IMG/VR virus record: IMGVR_UViG_3300049595_001405
Span: 1-36,991 of that record
Source: a virus
DNA length: 36,991 nt
Reading direction: 5' to 3' (one strand)
Under the pieces are notes generated by a model. That model saw nothing but the letters and a program-made list of their open reading frames with translations. It was not told the origin of the DNA and did no database searches. Every line of letters begins with the position of its first letter. Position 1 is the first letter of the stretch. The position numbers and the translations under genes were made by a program. Shown one piece after another: positions 15,866-24,792 of the stretch.

Positions 15866-18181
15866 CTAGTTGCCGTCGTCTGGTTCGTCCGCCAGTTCGT
15901 TGATGCTGATGCACCTGCATTGCGGGTGAAGTTCACTCGGTACCCAAATGTCACGCGCCAGCGTCACCGCACCATCCGCCGCCGCAATGGTCGTGCCTGC
16001 CTTGAAGAACGGCTCGGAGAACGGCACCACCTTACCCGCCAGGATCTCGGACGCCGCCGCACACAACGGGCAAGGCCCACCCGCCAGCAGCCACGTCCGG
16101 CCCTTGAACCCGCCCAGTTCCTCCGCGCCTTGCATGTCCCCGTACTGGTACGCGCGGGCCGTTTCGGTACGGGCCACACGCTCGGCCATCGCATCGACCG
16201 AGCCAACGTCTGCCAGCCCGTCCCGGATCTCGTTGATGGTCTGACCTTCACCAACCCCATCCGCGATGATCCGGGTAGCCTCTTCCTTCAATGTCTCGGG
16301 GATGGTGCGGACCAGTTCGAGCTTCGTTTCCATCAGGTACTGGCGTGCCCGGTCGTTGATGTCAAACGTGGGCATGACACCATCGGCGTCTGGCATGGCC
16401 TGTACCGTGTCCGCGTAGCCCTGCCGGTACATCCGCGCGAGCCCATCATCCAGCACCCGGTCAAGCTCGGCAAGGGCCTGCGTGGACACCACCAGCCCGG
16501 ACTCGGTGATGCCAGCCGCGAGCGTGGACTGATACCACCGGGCCATGTCGTCCGCCATCTGCTCGATAGCCGTGTTCATCCCGTCCGGTCGCCGGGCAAG
16601 CTCGGCTTCCTTCGTGTGGTTGTCACAAGTGCAGGTCAGTTTGGATAGAGCCGCACCACCCCGTCCGGGTAGGCCGTCCCCATGTCGTGCGAGTGCATCG
16701 CCGCCAGTGCCATCCGAACGCAGATCGTTGGACTTGGCAGCAGTTGCCTCATCCCCCTCTCCAGCATCGTCCTCTCCATCTCCATTGCCTCCCTTTGGCT
16801 CATTGCCGGTTTCGGGTGCGGGATCCTGCGGCTCATCCCCTTCCTTGGCCGTTTGCGTGGTTGCATTTGGAGCCTCCGGTACGCGATCCATCGCCGGGAC
16901 CATGATGGGAACGCCATTGAAACGGTACACGTCCAGTTCCGGCCCGGCCTGCTCGATGCCCAACGCGGCACGGGCTTCGTTGGCCGATACCAGACCAGCA
17001 TTGGCGAGGCTGACCATGCGGGCCGTTTCCTGCGTCACGTCCTCATTGTCCGGGTTGTCGAACGCGAGGAACATTGTCCCGGTCGGATCAAACCGGCTCA
17101 CAACGTACTCCGTCAGGATCTCGGCCAGCGTGGACAGGCGGGGCCAGATCGTGAGGTTCATATACGCGGGCGAGGCTGCCGACGCACTGGCAAGGTTGGC
17201 ATCGTTCAGCTTCCACAGCGGTTCGGGGATGCCAGCGGCCCGGTAGATGCGGGCCTCTGCCGTGTCCAGACCGGCCTGGTAGTTCATCTCGTGCGGCTTG
17301 CTGGCGGGCTGGATGACTTCGGCATTGCTGATGATGAGGTTGCGCCCGGCCTTGTTCACGCCGCGCGTCTGCCGGTCGATCTCGTTCGCCGCCCGGTCAA
17401 ACTCGGTCTGGCTGGTGGCGTTGATCTTGTAGATAGCACCGGGCAGGCCGCCATTGTTCCACCGTGCAATCTCGGACTGGAGCGCGGCCTGTTCCATGTC
17501 GCTCGGCATGATGACGGACGACACCCACGACGCGGCCCGGTTGGGATTCTGCGGGTGTGGCCGGAGCCGGAAGTACGCACACTCCTCGTAGGGGAAGAAC
17601 CGCTCTTTGCTTGTCTCGGACCCGAACGTGAAGCCCCGGATGTAGTCTTGCACGGTGAAGTCGATCTTGGTCTGGTGCGGGGCCAGCACGTACATGCCCT
17701 TGGGGATCTGGTCCGGCCCCATCCATGCCGCGCACCAGCCGGTCGCTTCGATGTAGGACTGGATCAGATAGAACCATTGGCCGCACGTCATAGACGGATC
17801 GGGCGCGTACAACAGGTCCAGGATGGGATGGGATGTAATCTCCTCCATCTCATCGCTGGCACTGGACACGCTCACGGCCTTCTTGTGCGGCTTGCACACG
17901 CCACGCCCGGACAGGAACGCCTTGGTCTTGCGGTCCACCCGACGCTTGCCGTAAACCTTGGACCCGCTGGAGGGCCGGTACAGGCGCATGGGTTGGCTCG
18001 ATACAACCGTGGCGTTCAGGTCGATGGCACGCGCGACGGTGTTGCGGATCATCCGCCCGACCAGTTCAACGTCGGCGGACTGGACCATGTAACGCGACGA
18101 CAGCAGGTCGTTGTTGGTCAGCGACGCAGCCGCGTACACCTGCGGGGTCTGTCGGTCGTCGGGCTTCTTTCGCTTGGCCAT
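15866..18181 (-). CDS. Portal protein fused to a MuF-like minor head protein
   Basis: A 771-residue protein with two parts. Residues of about 30-430 are an HK97-family portal (DLNATVVSSQPMRLYR, an RAAGIPEPLWKL-like segment, and the LANAGLVSANEARAALGIEQAG end). An acidic Glu/Asp/Gly/Pro linker covers about 440-490. The C-terminal part (about 560-771) is a Mu F/SPP1 gp7-like domain with RVARTETARAYQYGDMQG near 668, CPLC at about 704-707 and HPQCRC at about 752-757, likely a zinc-bound core. The portal forms the DNA entry channel; MuF-like domains may be ejected or help assembly. The ATG at 18181 follows AGGGGCAACCT. Confidence 0.93.
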   Translation of the reverse strand: MAKRKKPDDRQTPQVYAAASLTNNDLLSSRYMVQSADVELVGRMIRNTVARAIDLNATVVSSQPMRLYRPSSGSKVYGKRRVDRKTKAFLSGRGVCKPHKKAVSVSSASDEMEEITSHPILDLLYAPDPSMTCGQWFYLIQSYIEATGWCAAWMGPDQIPKGMYVLAPHQTKIDFTVQDYIRGFTFGSETSKERFFPYEECAYFRLRPHPQNPNRAASWVSSVIMPSDMEQAALQSEIARWNNGGLPGAIYKINATSQTEFDRAANEIDRQTRGVNKAGRNLIISNAEVIQPASKPHEMNYQAGLDTAEARIYRAAGIPEPLWKLNDANLASASAASPAYMNLTIWPRLSTLAEILTEYVVSRFDPTGTMFLAFDNPDNEDVTQETARMVSLANAGLVSANEARAALGIEQAGPELDVYRFNGVPIMVPAMDRVPEAPNATTQTAKEGDEPQDPAPETGNEPKGGNGDGEDDAGEGDEATAAKSNDLRSDGTGGDALARHGDGLPGRGGAALSKLTCTCDNHTKEAELARRPDGMNTAIEQMADDMARWYQSTLAAGITESGLVVSTQALAELDRVLDDGLARMYRQGYADTVQAMPDADGVMPTFDINDRARQYLMETKLELVRTIPETLKEEATRIIADGVGEGQTINEIRDGLADVGSVDAMAERVARTETARAYQYGDMQGAEELGGFKGRTWLLAGGPCPLCAAASEILAGKVVPFSEPFFKAGTTIAAADGAVTLARDIWVPSELHPQCRCISINELADEPDDGN

Positions 18182-18190
18182 AGGTTGCCC

Positions 18191-19435
18191 CTATCGAATC
18201 CCGCCGAGCCTCACAAAGAACTTTGGCGCATTTAGCTGTGCCACCGCTTTATGGTTAGCAAGGGCTAACGCACACACTGTATCGTCATGGTCTGCCAGCG
18301 TATCGTAGGTCATTCCCGAGCGAGTGTATTCGTACTGGTAGGCTTCCATCTCCGTCACGATCAGCCCGTCAGGGAAGCCGATGCGCTTGGACTGGATGTC
18401 TACGGCCAGCCCTTCCATGATCTTCTGCTTCGTGCCGCTTGGCCCGCCCGTGAACTTGAAGCCCTCGACCGTGGGCCGCTCGCGGCTGATCCGTTCCACA
18501 ACCGGATCGCCCACGCCGGTCGAGTCGATCAACGTCGGCACGTTGCCGATTAGGGACAGGATGCGGTTCTCGGTCTGGTCCCATGTCGTGCCGTTCCACC
18601 GCTCGAACCGGCACACGTCCTTGTTTTGGTCCAGCCCAATCACCACCGTGTAGTCCTCAGACCGGGCAAGGTCGATGCCGAACACGACGGGCGGGAGGGT
18701 GGACAGGGGCTTGACGCAGGCGCGGATGGCACCTAGCCCAAACGGGTTGGATGCGTCCTCGGCATCCTCGCACAGATACAACTCTTGGAACACGTTGAAC
18801 GGAAGGGTGTTCTTGGCGTCGTCGAACTCTTCCTGACTCATCAGCCCGGCCTTCACCGCGTCTAGTGCTGAGATGCGATGGGCGGACCAGTCTGGATCTC
18901 CGTTGGCCTGCTTGCGTTCTGCCTCGCGTGCGAGCTTCCAGCCCCACCCCTTGCCGCGTTTGTTGCCAAGGAACCGCACGCGGCCTTTGGTGGCGGTCAG
19001 CGTAGACCGGACAGCAAACCACGCCTCCTCACGCTGGCGGGTGTATTCGTCAAGCACCGCACCCCACACATCCTCTCCAAATAGGTTGTCGGGGTCGTCG
19101 CTGGTCTTGAACCAGAACACGCCCAGCCCGATGATCTCCAGCCGCCGGTCTGTGTCGTTGGTTTTCATCTCGCTTTCGCCCATGCCGGACTCGCGCAGCA
19201 TCCGGCGTAGGCGGGTGTAGGCGATCATGGCCTGCGACATGGTGGGGGCTACCCAAAAGTAGTTACGGGCTGCCGGTGAACCAACCCGCGCGGCCACTTC
19301 CGACGCCTCCCATACCAGCCACAACAAGCCGGGCAGGGTCTTGCCGCACTTGGTTGAACCCTCGATGACGGCGTACCGCTCCGGCCCGAACAAGGCTTTC
19401 TGCTGGTACTCGTAAAGGGGTGGAAGTTGAATCAT
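18191..19435 (-). CDS. terL: Terminase large subunit
   Basis: A 414-residue packaging motor. The ATPase part has Walker A GSTKCGKT at residues 26-33 and Walker B WGAVLDE at about 124-130. The nuclease part carries the expected acidic residues in VFGIDLARSEDY, LIDSTGVGD and TLADHDDTVCALALA. It cuts and translocates DNA into the prohead. The ATG at 19435 fits the usual N-terminus, but no Shine-Dalgarno site precedes it; a weak TTGCCG-17-TAGCCT promoter would start RNA almost at the ATG. Its upstream neighbour TerS is separated from it only by a plus-strand HNH gene, which may have displaced the original leader. Confidence 0.95.
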   Translation of the reverse strand: MIQLPPLYEYQQKALFGPERYAVIEGSTKCGKTLPGLLWLVWEASEVAARVGSPAARNYFWVAPTMSQAMIAYTRLRRMLRESGMGESEMKTNDTDRRLEIIGLGVFWFKTSDDPDNLFGEDVWGAVLDEYTRQREEAWFAVRSTLTATKGRVRFLGNKRGKGWGWKLAREAERKQANGDPDWSAHRISALDAVKAGLMSQEEFDDAKNTLPFNVFQELYLCEDAEDASNPFGLGAIRACVKPLSTLPPVVFGIDLARSEDYTVVIGLDQNKDVCRFERWNGTTWDQTENRILSLIGNVPTLIDSTGVGDPVVERISRERPTVEGFKFTGGPSGTKQKIMEGLAVDIQSKRIGFPDGLIVTEMEAYQYEYTRSGMTYDTLADHDDTVCALALANHKAVAQLNAPKFFVRLGGIR

Positions 19436-19455
19436 TGGTAGGCTATGCTTATCGC

Positions 19456-19944
19456 ATGAACACGGCAACACTTCCGGGCTTTTCTCGGTACATCATCCAC
19501 TCCAACGGCCAGATCGTGAGCCTGTGCCACAAGGCTCCTCGATCCATCGCCACGGCCATTGACCGCGACGGGTACCACAAGCTCGTCATGTTCGATGACG
19601 CCTTCAAGTGCAAGAGCGTTCGCAGGGCCGCCGTTGTGTGCGCCGCGTTTCATGGCCCCAAGCCGGACGGGATGACGGTGCGGCATCTTGACGGGACCAA
19701 AGACAATGACGACGCCTCCAACCTTTGCTGGGGCACGGTCAAGGAAAACGCCGAAGACAGGCGGCGACACGGGACGATGCAGATGGGCGAGTCTCATTCG
19801 TCTTCCCTGCTCACGGCTGATGCGGTCAGGCACATTCGGAACAACCCCAACGCCAACAAGCGGGAGCTTGCCAAGCGTTTCGGCGTGTCGGTCACGGCCA
19901 TCTTCGATGTTCTGGCCCGCCGGACTTGGAAGAGTGTCGCGTAG
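19456..19944 (+). CDS. HNH homing endonuclease (only plus-strand gene)
   Basis: A 162-residue HNH enzyme of the phage homing type. The N-terminal strand IHSNGQIVSLCHK is NUMOD4-like. The HNH core carries VRHLDGTKDNDDASNLCWGT near residues 74-96. A C-terminal helix-turn-helix (RELAKRFGVSVTAIFDVL) would read DNA. The start at 19456 is the first in-frame methionine of the domain. It lies head-to-head with TerL (20-bp gap) and ends five bases from the TerS stop, so it fills the TerS-TerL gap in the opposite orientation to every other gene. This is the layout of a mobile, selfish insertion; the target site is presumably the joined TerS-TerL region. Confidence 0.9.
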   Translation: MNTATLPGFSRYIIHSNGQIVSLCHKAPRSIATAIDRDGYHKLVMFDDAFKCKSVRRAAVVCAAFHGPKPDGMTVRHLDGTKDNDDASNLCWGTVKENAEDRRRHGTMQMGESHSSSLLTADAVRHIRNNPNANKRELAKRFGVSVTAIFDVLARRTWKSVA

Positions 19945-19949
19945 TCTGG

Positions 19950-20324
19950 TCATGCCTTGGGCTTCATCGTGTCCGGCCTAAGCACGCGGACGATGCCCAC
20001 GTTCTCCGTAGCCTTGCCATCGTCCAGCCGCTCGTTCTTGTCCGCGAGATGTTCATCGGCCTGACACTGAGCTTCCATCAGTACCCCGGTGCGGACAATG
20101 CTCGGGATCATCTTCACGCCTTCAAGGGCTATCTCTGGGTTGTCGTTGGCCGCGAGCCGCTGGGCCGCTTCGTTGGCCATGCGCAGGCTTTCCGCAAGCT
20201 CATCCTTCACCGCGTCGGTCAGCCCACGCCAGCGACGGGGCCAACGCCGCATGGCCATTCGTGCCATGCCACGGTCCTTTTCGTCGCCCATGTCGAGGGA
20301 GAGTTTGGGGGGGTCTTGGCTCAC
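19950..20324 (-). CDS. Putative terminase small subunit
   Basis: A 124-residue helical, basic protein upstream of TerL (apart from the HNH insertion), where the small subunit normally lies. It has a basic region (MAMRRWPRRWRGL) near the N-terminus that could bind DNA, then helices suited to ring assembly. The GTG at 20324 overlaps the upstream stop as GTGA; the longer open frame to 20471 runs through the previous gene. No family motif is firmly recognised, so the call is mainly positional. Confidence 0.65.
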   Translation of the reverse strand: MSQDPPKLSLDMGDEKDRGMARMAMRRWPRRWRGLTDAVKDELAESLRMANEAAQRLAANDNPEIALEGVKMIPSIVRTGVLMEAQCQADEHLADKNERLDDGKATENVGIVRVLRPDTMKPKA

Positions 20325-20560
20325 GCCTTCTCCGTGGCTGTTGGGTCGGTGTCGTGGACTACCTGATCTTCGGCGTCCCTGTATACCAGACGGCCACTCT
20401 TCAACTTGACCAGCAGCTTGATCCGTCCGTCGTATTCGTAGCCAACAACCTTTCCACCGTCGTCTGTCCACCTGTTGAATAGTTCGTCCGTGTCAACCAG
20501 CGAGCCGCGTATTGGTGGCGGGTCGATGTAGTCCCTGTCTGCTTGTGACATCTCTTCCAT
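20321..20560 (-). CDS. Small hypothetical protein, 79 aa
   Basis: An acidic 79-residue protein with a central beta-strand segment (GGKVVGYEYDGRIKLLVKLKSGRLVYRD at about 36-62, cited as a landmark) that looks like a small barrel. No family is recognised. It is coupled at both ends: its ATG shares a base with the upstream stop (TAATG) and its stop overlaps the TerS start as GTGA. Its constant company with TerS may point to packaging or lysis, without direct evidence. Confidence 0.7.
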   Translation of the reverse strand: MEEMSQADRDYIDPPPIRGSLVDTDELFNRWTDDGGKVVGYEYDGRIKLLVKLKSGRLVYRDAEDQVVHDTDPTATEKA

Positions 20561-20832
20561 TACCGCTTCTCCAGTGTGCCGCGAATGTACGACACATCCC
20601 GCTGAATCTCGGACAGCCGCTCGCTCATCCGTTCCCGTGACAGATCGGCTTCGGCCTTGTAACGCTCAACCTTGTCGGCTAGTTCGCTGGTCTGGCTCTG
20701 GATGGTGTTCACCCGCTGCTCTAGCAGTTTGAACGCAACGTATACGCCAAACGCTCCGCCGACAATCGGCATGATGACGGGCCAAAGGATCGACACCCAA
20801 CGAACTGCTTTTTCGCTTTGTTCCTCGCTCAT
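20560..20832 (-). CDS. Membrane-anchored coiled-coil protein, candidate lysis factor
   Basis: A 90-residue protein with one transmembrane helix (residues 12-35, WPVIMPIVGGAFGVYVAF) followed by a charged coiled coil to the C-terminus. The ATG at 20832 follows AGGAGG with good spacing and shares a base with the upstream stop (TGATG). This architecture matches inner-membrane spanin subunits or XhlA-like holin partners, and a lipoprotein-like candidate (26873-27499) is encoded in the same block. Function is inferred; a virion-associated membrane protein is possible. Confidence 0.7.
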   Translation of the reverse strand: MSEEQSEKAVRWVSILWPVIMPIVGGAFGVYVAFKLLEQRVNTIQSQTSELADKVERYKAEADLSRERMSERLSEIQRDVSYIRGTLEKR

Positions 20833-22406
20833 CACGAACCTCCTAGACCGCTGTAGGTTGGGCCAAGTATTTGAGGCAACTGCGCCTCTGCCGATGCCGG
20901 GAAGTCTACGACGATGCCACCGTTGCCGGGATCGCCGGTCAAGGTTGCCACGATTGGATTGAGGATGCGCAGACCCTGCTGGACTTCGTTCCACCGTTGC
21001 TCGCTGGTCAGGTTGCCGAGCGTGGCGTTCGTCCAGCCGTAGTCCAGACAATCAATCCAGAACCCTACGGACCAGCCCGATCCGTACCCGTCGATGATGT
21101 CCAGGTACACGCGCTGGTCCGCCGCAGACAGGCGGTAGCCGGTTGTTTGCGAGAAGTACCCGACCGGGGACAGCCACGCCACTACGGGCAGGTCTACGGT
21201 GTTGGCCACGTCGTCGATGAGGTTGAAGTAGAACGTCGATAGCCTGGTCTTCTCGGTGAAGGTGTTGTGCGTCACGTTCACGTCGTTGACCGGGCGCGAG
21301 CCGGACCACGCTTCGGACCCGCCCGCGAGGAAGTACCGGGCCGCCGCGCCCGACGTTGAACCGGGCGGGAGCAGGTCATACGCCTGCACGCTGATCGAAT
21401 CGAATAGCGGGTACAGGTCCGTCGCCATCCATCCAAGTGCCTCGTACCTGATCGCCTCGTACCGCTTCATGGGCGTGCCGTCGATGGTTGCGATGGGGCT
21501 GGCGTTCCAGACCACGGTATCGGTTGGGTCAAGCTGGTACCAGTTCTGAAACACCGGGGCATTGAACCAGACCAGGTGGCACAGGGGCATCTTGGCTTTG
21601 ATGAGGTCTACCACCTCGGACATGAAGTCGGCCACCAACGTACGGAACCGCTCGCGGCTTTGCTGTTCCGTCTCAGTCCCGCCCGTGACGGTGTTCCACG
21701 GCGAGGCCAGCGTGCCGGTCCCGCCCGTTGACAGTTGCCGCCACTGGCGGTAGCAGATCCAACTAGCGTCCCCGTCCGCCCCAATCCGGTTCACGTCAAA
21801 GGTGAACGCGGCCAACCGTTCCCAGTTCAGCACAACCACGCCACGGTACAGGGTCGGGTCGTTGCCGGGGCTGATCGGCGTGACGAATCTGGTGATCCAG
21901 TTGTCGTATTCGTCGGCCATCTCTGCCACCCATGCGGCCGCGCCGTACACGTCGATCTCGACCCAGCCCCGCATTTTCGGGCGGGTGCCGAGCAGCAGGC
22001 TTTGCGTAGGCCGTACCACGTCCTGCGGCAGCCCGCGCGTGGTGGCCTCGCTGGACAGCACCGGCACGTCCTGATTGGGGTCGGTCGCGTACAGGGCTGG
22101 GAACGCGCACCACGCCGGATTCACTGGCGGAGTCGTGCCGTTCTCGTCGCCTTGGCCCTCGGTCATTACCGGGCAATAAAGCGTGTTGAACCCGGCCCGG
22201 CCCTGCGGGTACGTGGACAGGCTGCCCGTTTCAATGTCAACCACGCGGGCCTCGGCCACGCTGCCCTGCCCCCACGGGGTCATCGCAAACTTCAACTGTG
22301 GCAAGGGCGAGAACGGGCCAACCTCGTTCACGATCCGCACCGATGCCGGGCTGATCGTGATGGTCACGGTGTTGGGCGTGCGCGTGATGTTCACCCGTGG
22401 ATACAT
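20832..22406 (-). CDS. Large tail-block protein with glycoside-hydrolase-like barrel pattern
   Basis: A 524-residue protein. After a beta-rich N-terminal region, residues of about 190-480 show alternating strands and helices like a TIM barrel: RGVVVLNWE, a long helix, CHLVWFNAP, DSISVQAYD, PVVAWLSPVG and VGFWIDCLDYG near the ends of strands. Acidic residues at the strand ends (NWE, QAYD, WIDC) resemble glycoside hydrolase active sites, but I cannot assign a family. It follows the beta-helix protein in the same operon, so a host-surface polysaccharide enzyme is plausible. The ATG at 22406 follows GGAGG; the open frame upstream overlaps the previous gene. Confidence 0.7.
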   Translation of the reverse strand: MYPRVNITRTPNTVTITISPASVRIVNEVGPFSPLPQLKFAMTPWGQGSVAEARVVDIETGSLSTYPQGRAGFNTLYCPVMTEGQGDENGTTPPVNPAWCAFPALYATDPNQDVPVLSSEATTRGLPQDVVRPTQSLLLGTRPKMRGWVEIDVYGAAAWVAEMADEYDNWITRFVTPISPGNDPTLYRGVVVLNWERLAAFTFDVNRIGADGDASWICYRQWRQLSTGGTGTLASPWNTVTGGTETEQQSRERFRTLVADFMSEVVDLIKAKMPLCHLVWFNAPVFQNWYQLDPTDTVVWNASPIATIDGTPMKRYEAIRYEALGWMATDLYPLFDSISVQAYDLLPPGSTSGAAARYFLAGGSEAWSGSRPVNDVNVTHNTFTEKTRLSTFYFNLIDDVANTVDLPVVAWLSPVGYFSQTTGYRLSAADQRVYLDIIDGYGSGWSVGFWIDCLDYGWTNATLGNLTSEQRWNEVQQGLRILNPIVATLTGDPGNGGIVVDFPASAEAQLPQILGPTYSGLGGS

Positions 22407-22407
22407 G

Positions 22408-24792
22408 CTAGCCTCCGATGATCCCCTGCAACGATCCGCCGATGAACCCGACCACGTTGGGCTGCACAATCTGGACCGCACCAAGGCAGGCCGAGCCAGC
22501 AAAGCGCCGCCCGTACAGGTCGAAGGGCACGTAGGGCTGTCCAATCCTGCCGATGAACGGATCGCCTGCCGCTGGCGTGTAGTCGTTGGCCGCCGCGTCT
22601 ACCCATGTCGGGGTTACGCGAGAGCTATCTACGCCAAGGTTTTCCCAGTCAAACGTACCGGACGACAGCGTGTCCACGTTTACGCTGCGCCACTTCGCGC
22701 CGTACAACTGCGGCCAGTTGCCCGTGCGTCCAAGGCCGAAGTACGTGATGGTTCCGGTTGCTGGCGTGGCCGGTGTGCCCGACACCGTGAACGAGACGGT
22801 GCCGCCAGCCGTGGCTCCTGAGTTGGCCGTGATCGTAAAGGTGCCGTTGTATTCCGGTTGTGTCGCGCCAGAGATGAACAGGCTTTGGCCAACCGCGTAG
22901 GTGATTGAGGCATCTTCCGCCGGTATGGTCATGGTGGCCGTTGACCCAGACCGCGTGATCGAGGTAGGCACCTGCCCGAACGCATCGCTCTTGATGTTGC
23001 CCTCATCAATGTGCGTGCCAAGGAAAAAGACGGACTTGTGCGCGTAGGCCGTCGTGCCCCGGTCGTTGTAAAACAGGTTCCAGCGTCGGCCCGATCCAGA
23101 ACCAACGCCGGTGTTGTGCGCGACGATGACGTGCGTGGCCGCTGCCGATGTTCCGTCCGCCCAAAGGTGGACCGCCGACTGTGATCCTGCGGTTTTCTCC
23201 CACAGGTTGCCAATGATCGATACGCCGGTCTGTGCGATGGGGCCAAGGATGAGCAGGTTCCGGCTTGCGTTGGTCGCGTTTAGGTTGGTGTTGAACTCGA
23301 ACAGCACGCCGTTCTGCGTCGGCCCGTCCGCCGTCGATAGCTTGCTGGCAAAGCCGTTGCCGTTCAAGGCACACGCCACCACGCGATACCACGCGGCAAT
23401 ATCAGCTACCGCCGCATTGTCCGCCTCAAACTCGCAACCGTCATACTGGGTCAGCACGCGGGCGGTCGAGAATGCTTGCAGCGTCCACTTGGTGATGGCT
23501 AGATCGCCGTCACAGTTCAGCACGTACGCGCCAAGGCTCTGGTAGGCGAAGCTAGTTGTAGGGTTGCCCACGGCGTTCTTGTTGAAGGTCACGCCGGACA
23601 GGGCAATGAAGTTCAGGTTGTCGCCATCCAGCCATGAGCCGGTCGTGGCCAGCCTCATCTCGCAGTTGCGAATCAGCAGCCGCTCGCACCGATACGTGCG
23701 GGTCGTGGTCATGCTAACCCGGCAACCAACCACGCCCGTATCAGGCTCGACAATCACCCACTCGGTAGCAGTCCGGCGCGTCGCCGTGCTGCCAAGATTG
23801 TGCGTGGTGTTGTCGCCCATCAAGCGGACGATGTTCACGCCTGCCGTGGTTGTCGCCTTGCTAATCGTGGCCCACGGGAGGCCGCTCGAACCGTCGCCCG
23901 TTGCATCGTTGCCAGACGTGGAAACGTACCGGATCACGTCCAGCAGGTCGTCCTTGTCGCAGGTCACGATTAGATCGTTCCAACCAAGGATTTCATTTGA
24001 TGCCGTGGTTCGCCCGTTCGTGTCGAGGATGCTGTTGGCGTCACCCACCACCGGATAGGCCCGGACCCGCACGGTGATCGTCTCGCCCTGCGTGTAGCCA
24101 GCAAGCGGGATGCTGGACCCGTACGCGCACCCGTATAGGCCCGTAGCCGTCCGCTCCGTCTTGGTCTGGACCGTGGCGAACGCTTCCTGCGTGTGGGCGC
24201 TGGTCCCGCCCGTGGCGTTCCACCGCACGCACGCGATGCCCTCGCCGTGGCGGGCGTTGAAGGCTACCGGGAAGTCGGACTTTACGCGCGACATTATGAG
24301 CGTGCCCGCGATGGGATCGTGCTGGCCAAAGCAAACCGGGTAGTCGAGCGTGCTGCTGTTGGTCACGGTCAGAGCCGTCACCGCGTTGTTCGTGTCGGGC
24401 AGGGTGGACGTGGCCCACGCAGCCGCAACGGTCACCGTCGGGGCCGTGCCCGACTTGCCCGCTCCGGTGTTGTCGTCGTCGTATACGTCACGGGACAGGG
24501 CTACGCGAATCTTGAGGTCAGATCCGACCGCCACTTCGTCCAGGCTGGCCTCGTCCGGCTTGGCCTTGCGCACAGTGTCATAGGCATAGAGCGTGCGCGT
24601 GACTGTTCCAAGCGTGCCAACCCCGTCGTAGCCCTCGCTGACCACGGTAAAGGCCACAGTACCGGCCCCGTTCGTCACGTCGCCGTAGTCGTAGGTGATC
24701 GTGCCAGCCAAGGCAGACCAGCCCTCCACGGTGATGTACGCGAACGAGCCGGTAGAATCGACCTCGCACGCGATGATGTCGCCTGTTGCCAT
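22408..24792 (-). CDS. Right-handed beta-helix tailspike-like protein
   Basis: A 794-residue protein. The N-terminal 270 residues are beta-sandwich-like and may attach it to the particle. At about residue 288 the segment RYVSTSGNDATGDGSSG with PWATISKA marks the start of a right-handed parallel beta-helix of the pectin-lyase fold, running to roughly residue 600. A C-terminal beta domain follows. Such proteins bind or cut host surface polysaccharide; catalytic residues cannot be assigned. It shares a base with the upstream stop (TAATG) and is followed two bases on by the barrel-like protein gene. Confidence 0.82.
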   Translation of the reverse strand: MATGDIIACEVDSTGSFAYITVEGWSALAGTITYDYGDVTNGAGTVAFTVVSEGYDGVGTLGTVTRTLYAYDTVRKAKPDEASLDEVAVGSDLKIRVALSRDVYDDDNTGAGKSGTAPTVTVAAAWATSTLPDTNNAVTALTVTNSSTLDYPVCFGQHDPIAGTLIMSRVKSDFPVAFNARHGEGIACVRWNATGGTSAHTQEAFATVQTKTERTATGLYGCAYGSSIPLAGYTQGETITVRVRAYPVVGDANSILDTNGRTTASNEILGWNDLIVTCDKDDLLDVIRYVSTSGNDATGDGSSGLPWATISKATTTAGVNIVRLMGDNTTHNLGSTATRRTATEWVIVEPDTGVVGCRVSMTTTRTYRCERLLIRNCEMRLATTGSWLDGDNLNFIALSGVTFNKNAVGNPTTSFAYQSLGAYVLNCDGDLAITKWTLQAFSTARVLTQYDGCEFEADNAAVADIAAWYRVVACALNGNGFASKLSTADGPTQNGVLFEFNTNLNATNASRNLLILGPIAQTGVSIIGNLWEKTAGSQSAVHLWADGTSAAATHVIVAHNTGVGSGSGRRWNLFYNDRGTTAYAHKSVFFLGTHIDEGNIKSDAFGQVPTSITRSGSTATMTIPAEDASITYAVGQSLFISGATQPEYNGTFTITANSGATAGGTVSFTVSGTPATPATGTITYFGLGRTGNWPQLYGAKWRSVNVDTLSSGTFDWENLGVDSSRVTPTWVDAAANDYTPAAGDPFIGRIGQPYVPFDLYGRRFAGSACLGAVQIVQPNVVGFIGGSLQGIIGG

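Noticed and set aside
16682-18235. 517-codon open frame on the plus strand opposite the portal gene
   Set aside because: Antisense shadow of the portal-MuF gene; histidine, arginine and valine excess and no family features.
18191-19471. TerL starting at GTG 19471
   Set aside because: This start has no usable ribosome site, and the extension (MLPCSCDKHSLP) would overlap the HNH start. ATG 19435 fits the usual terminase N-terminus.
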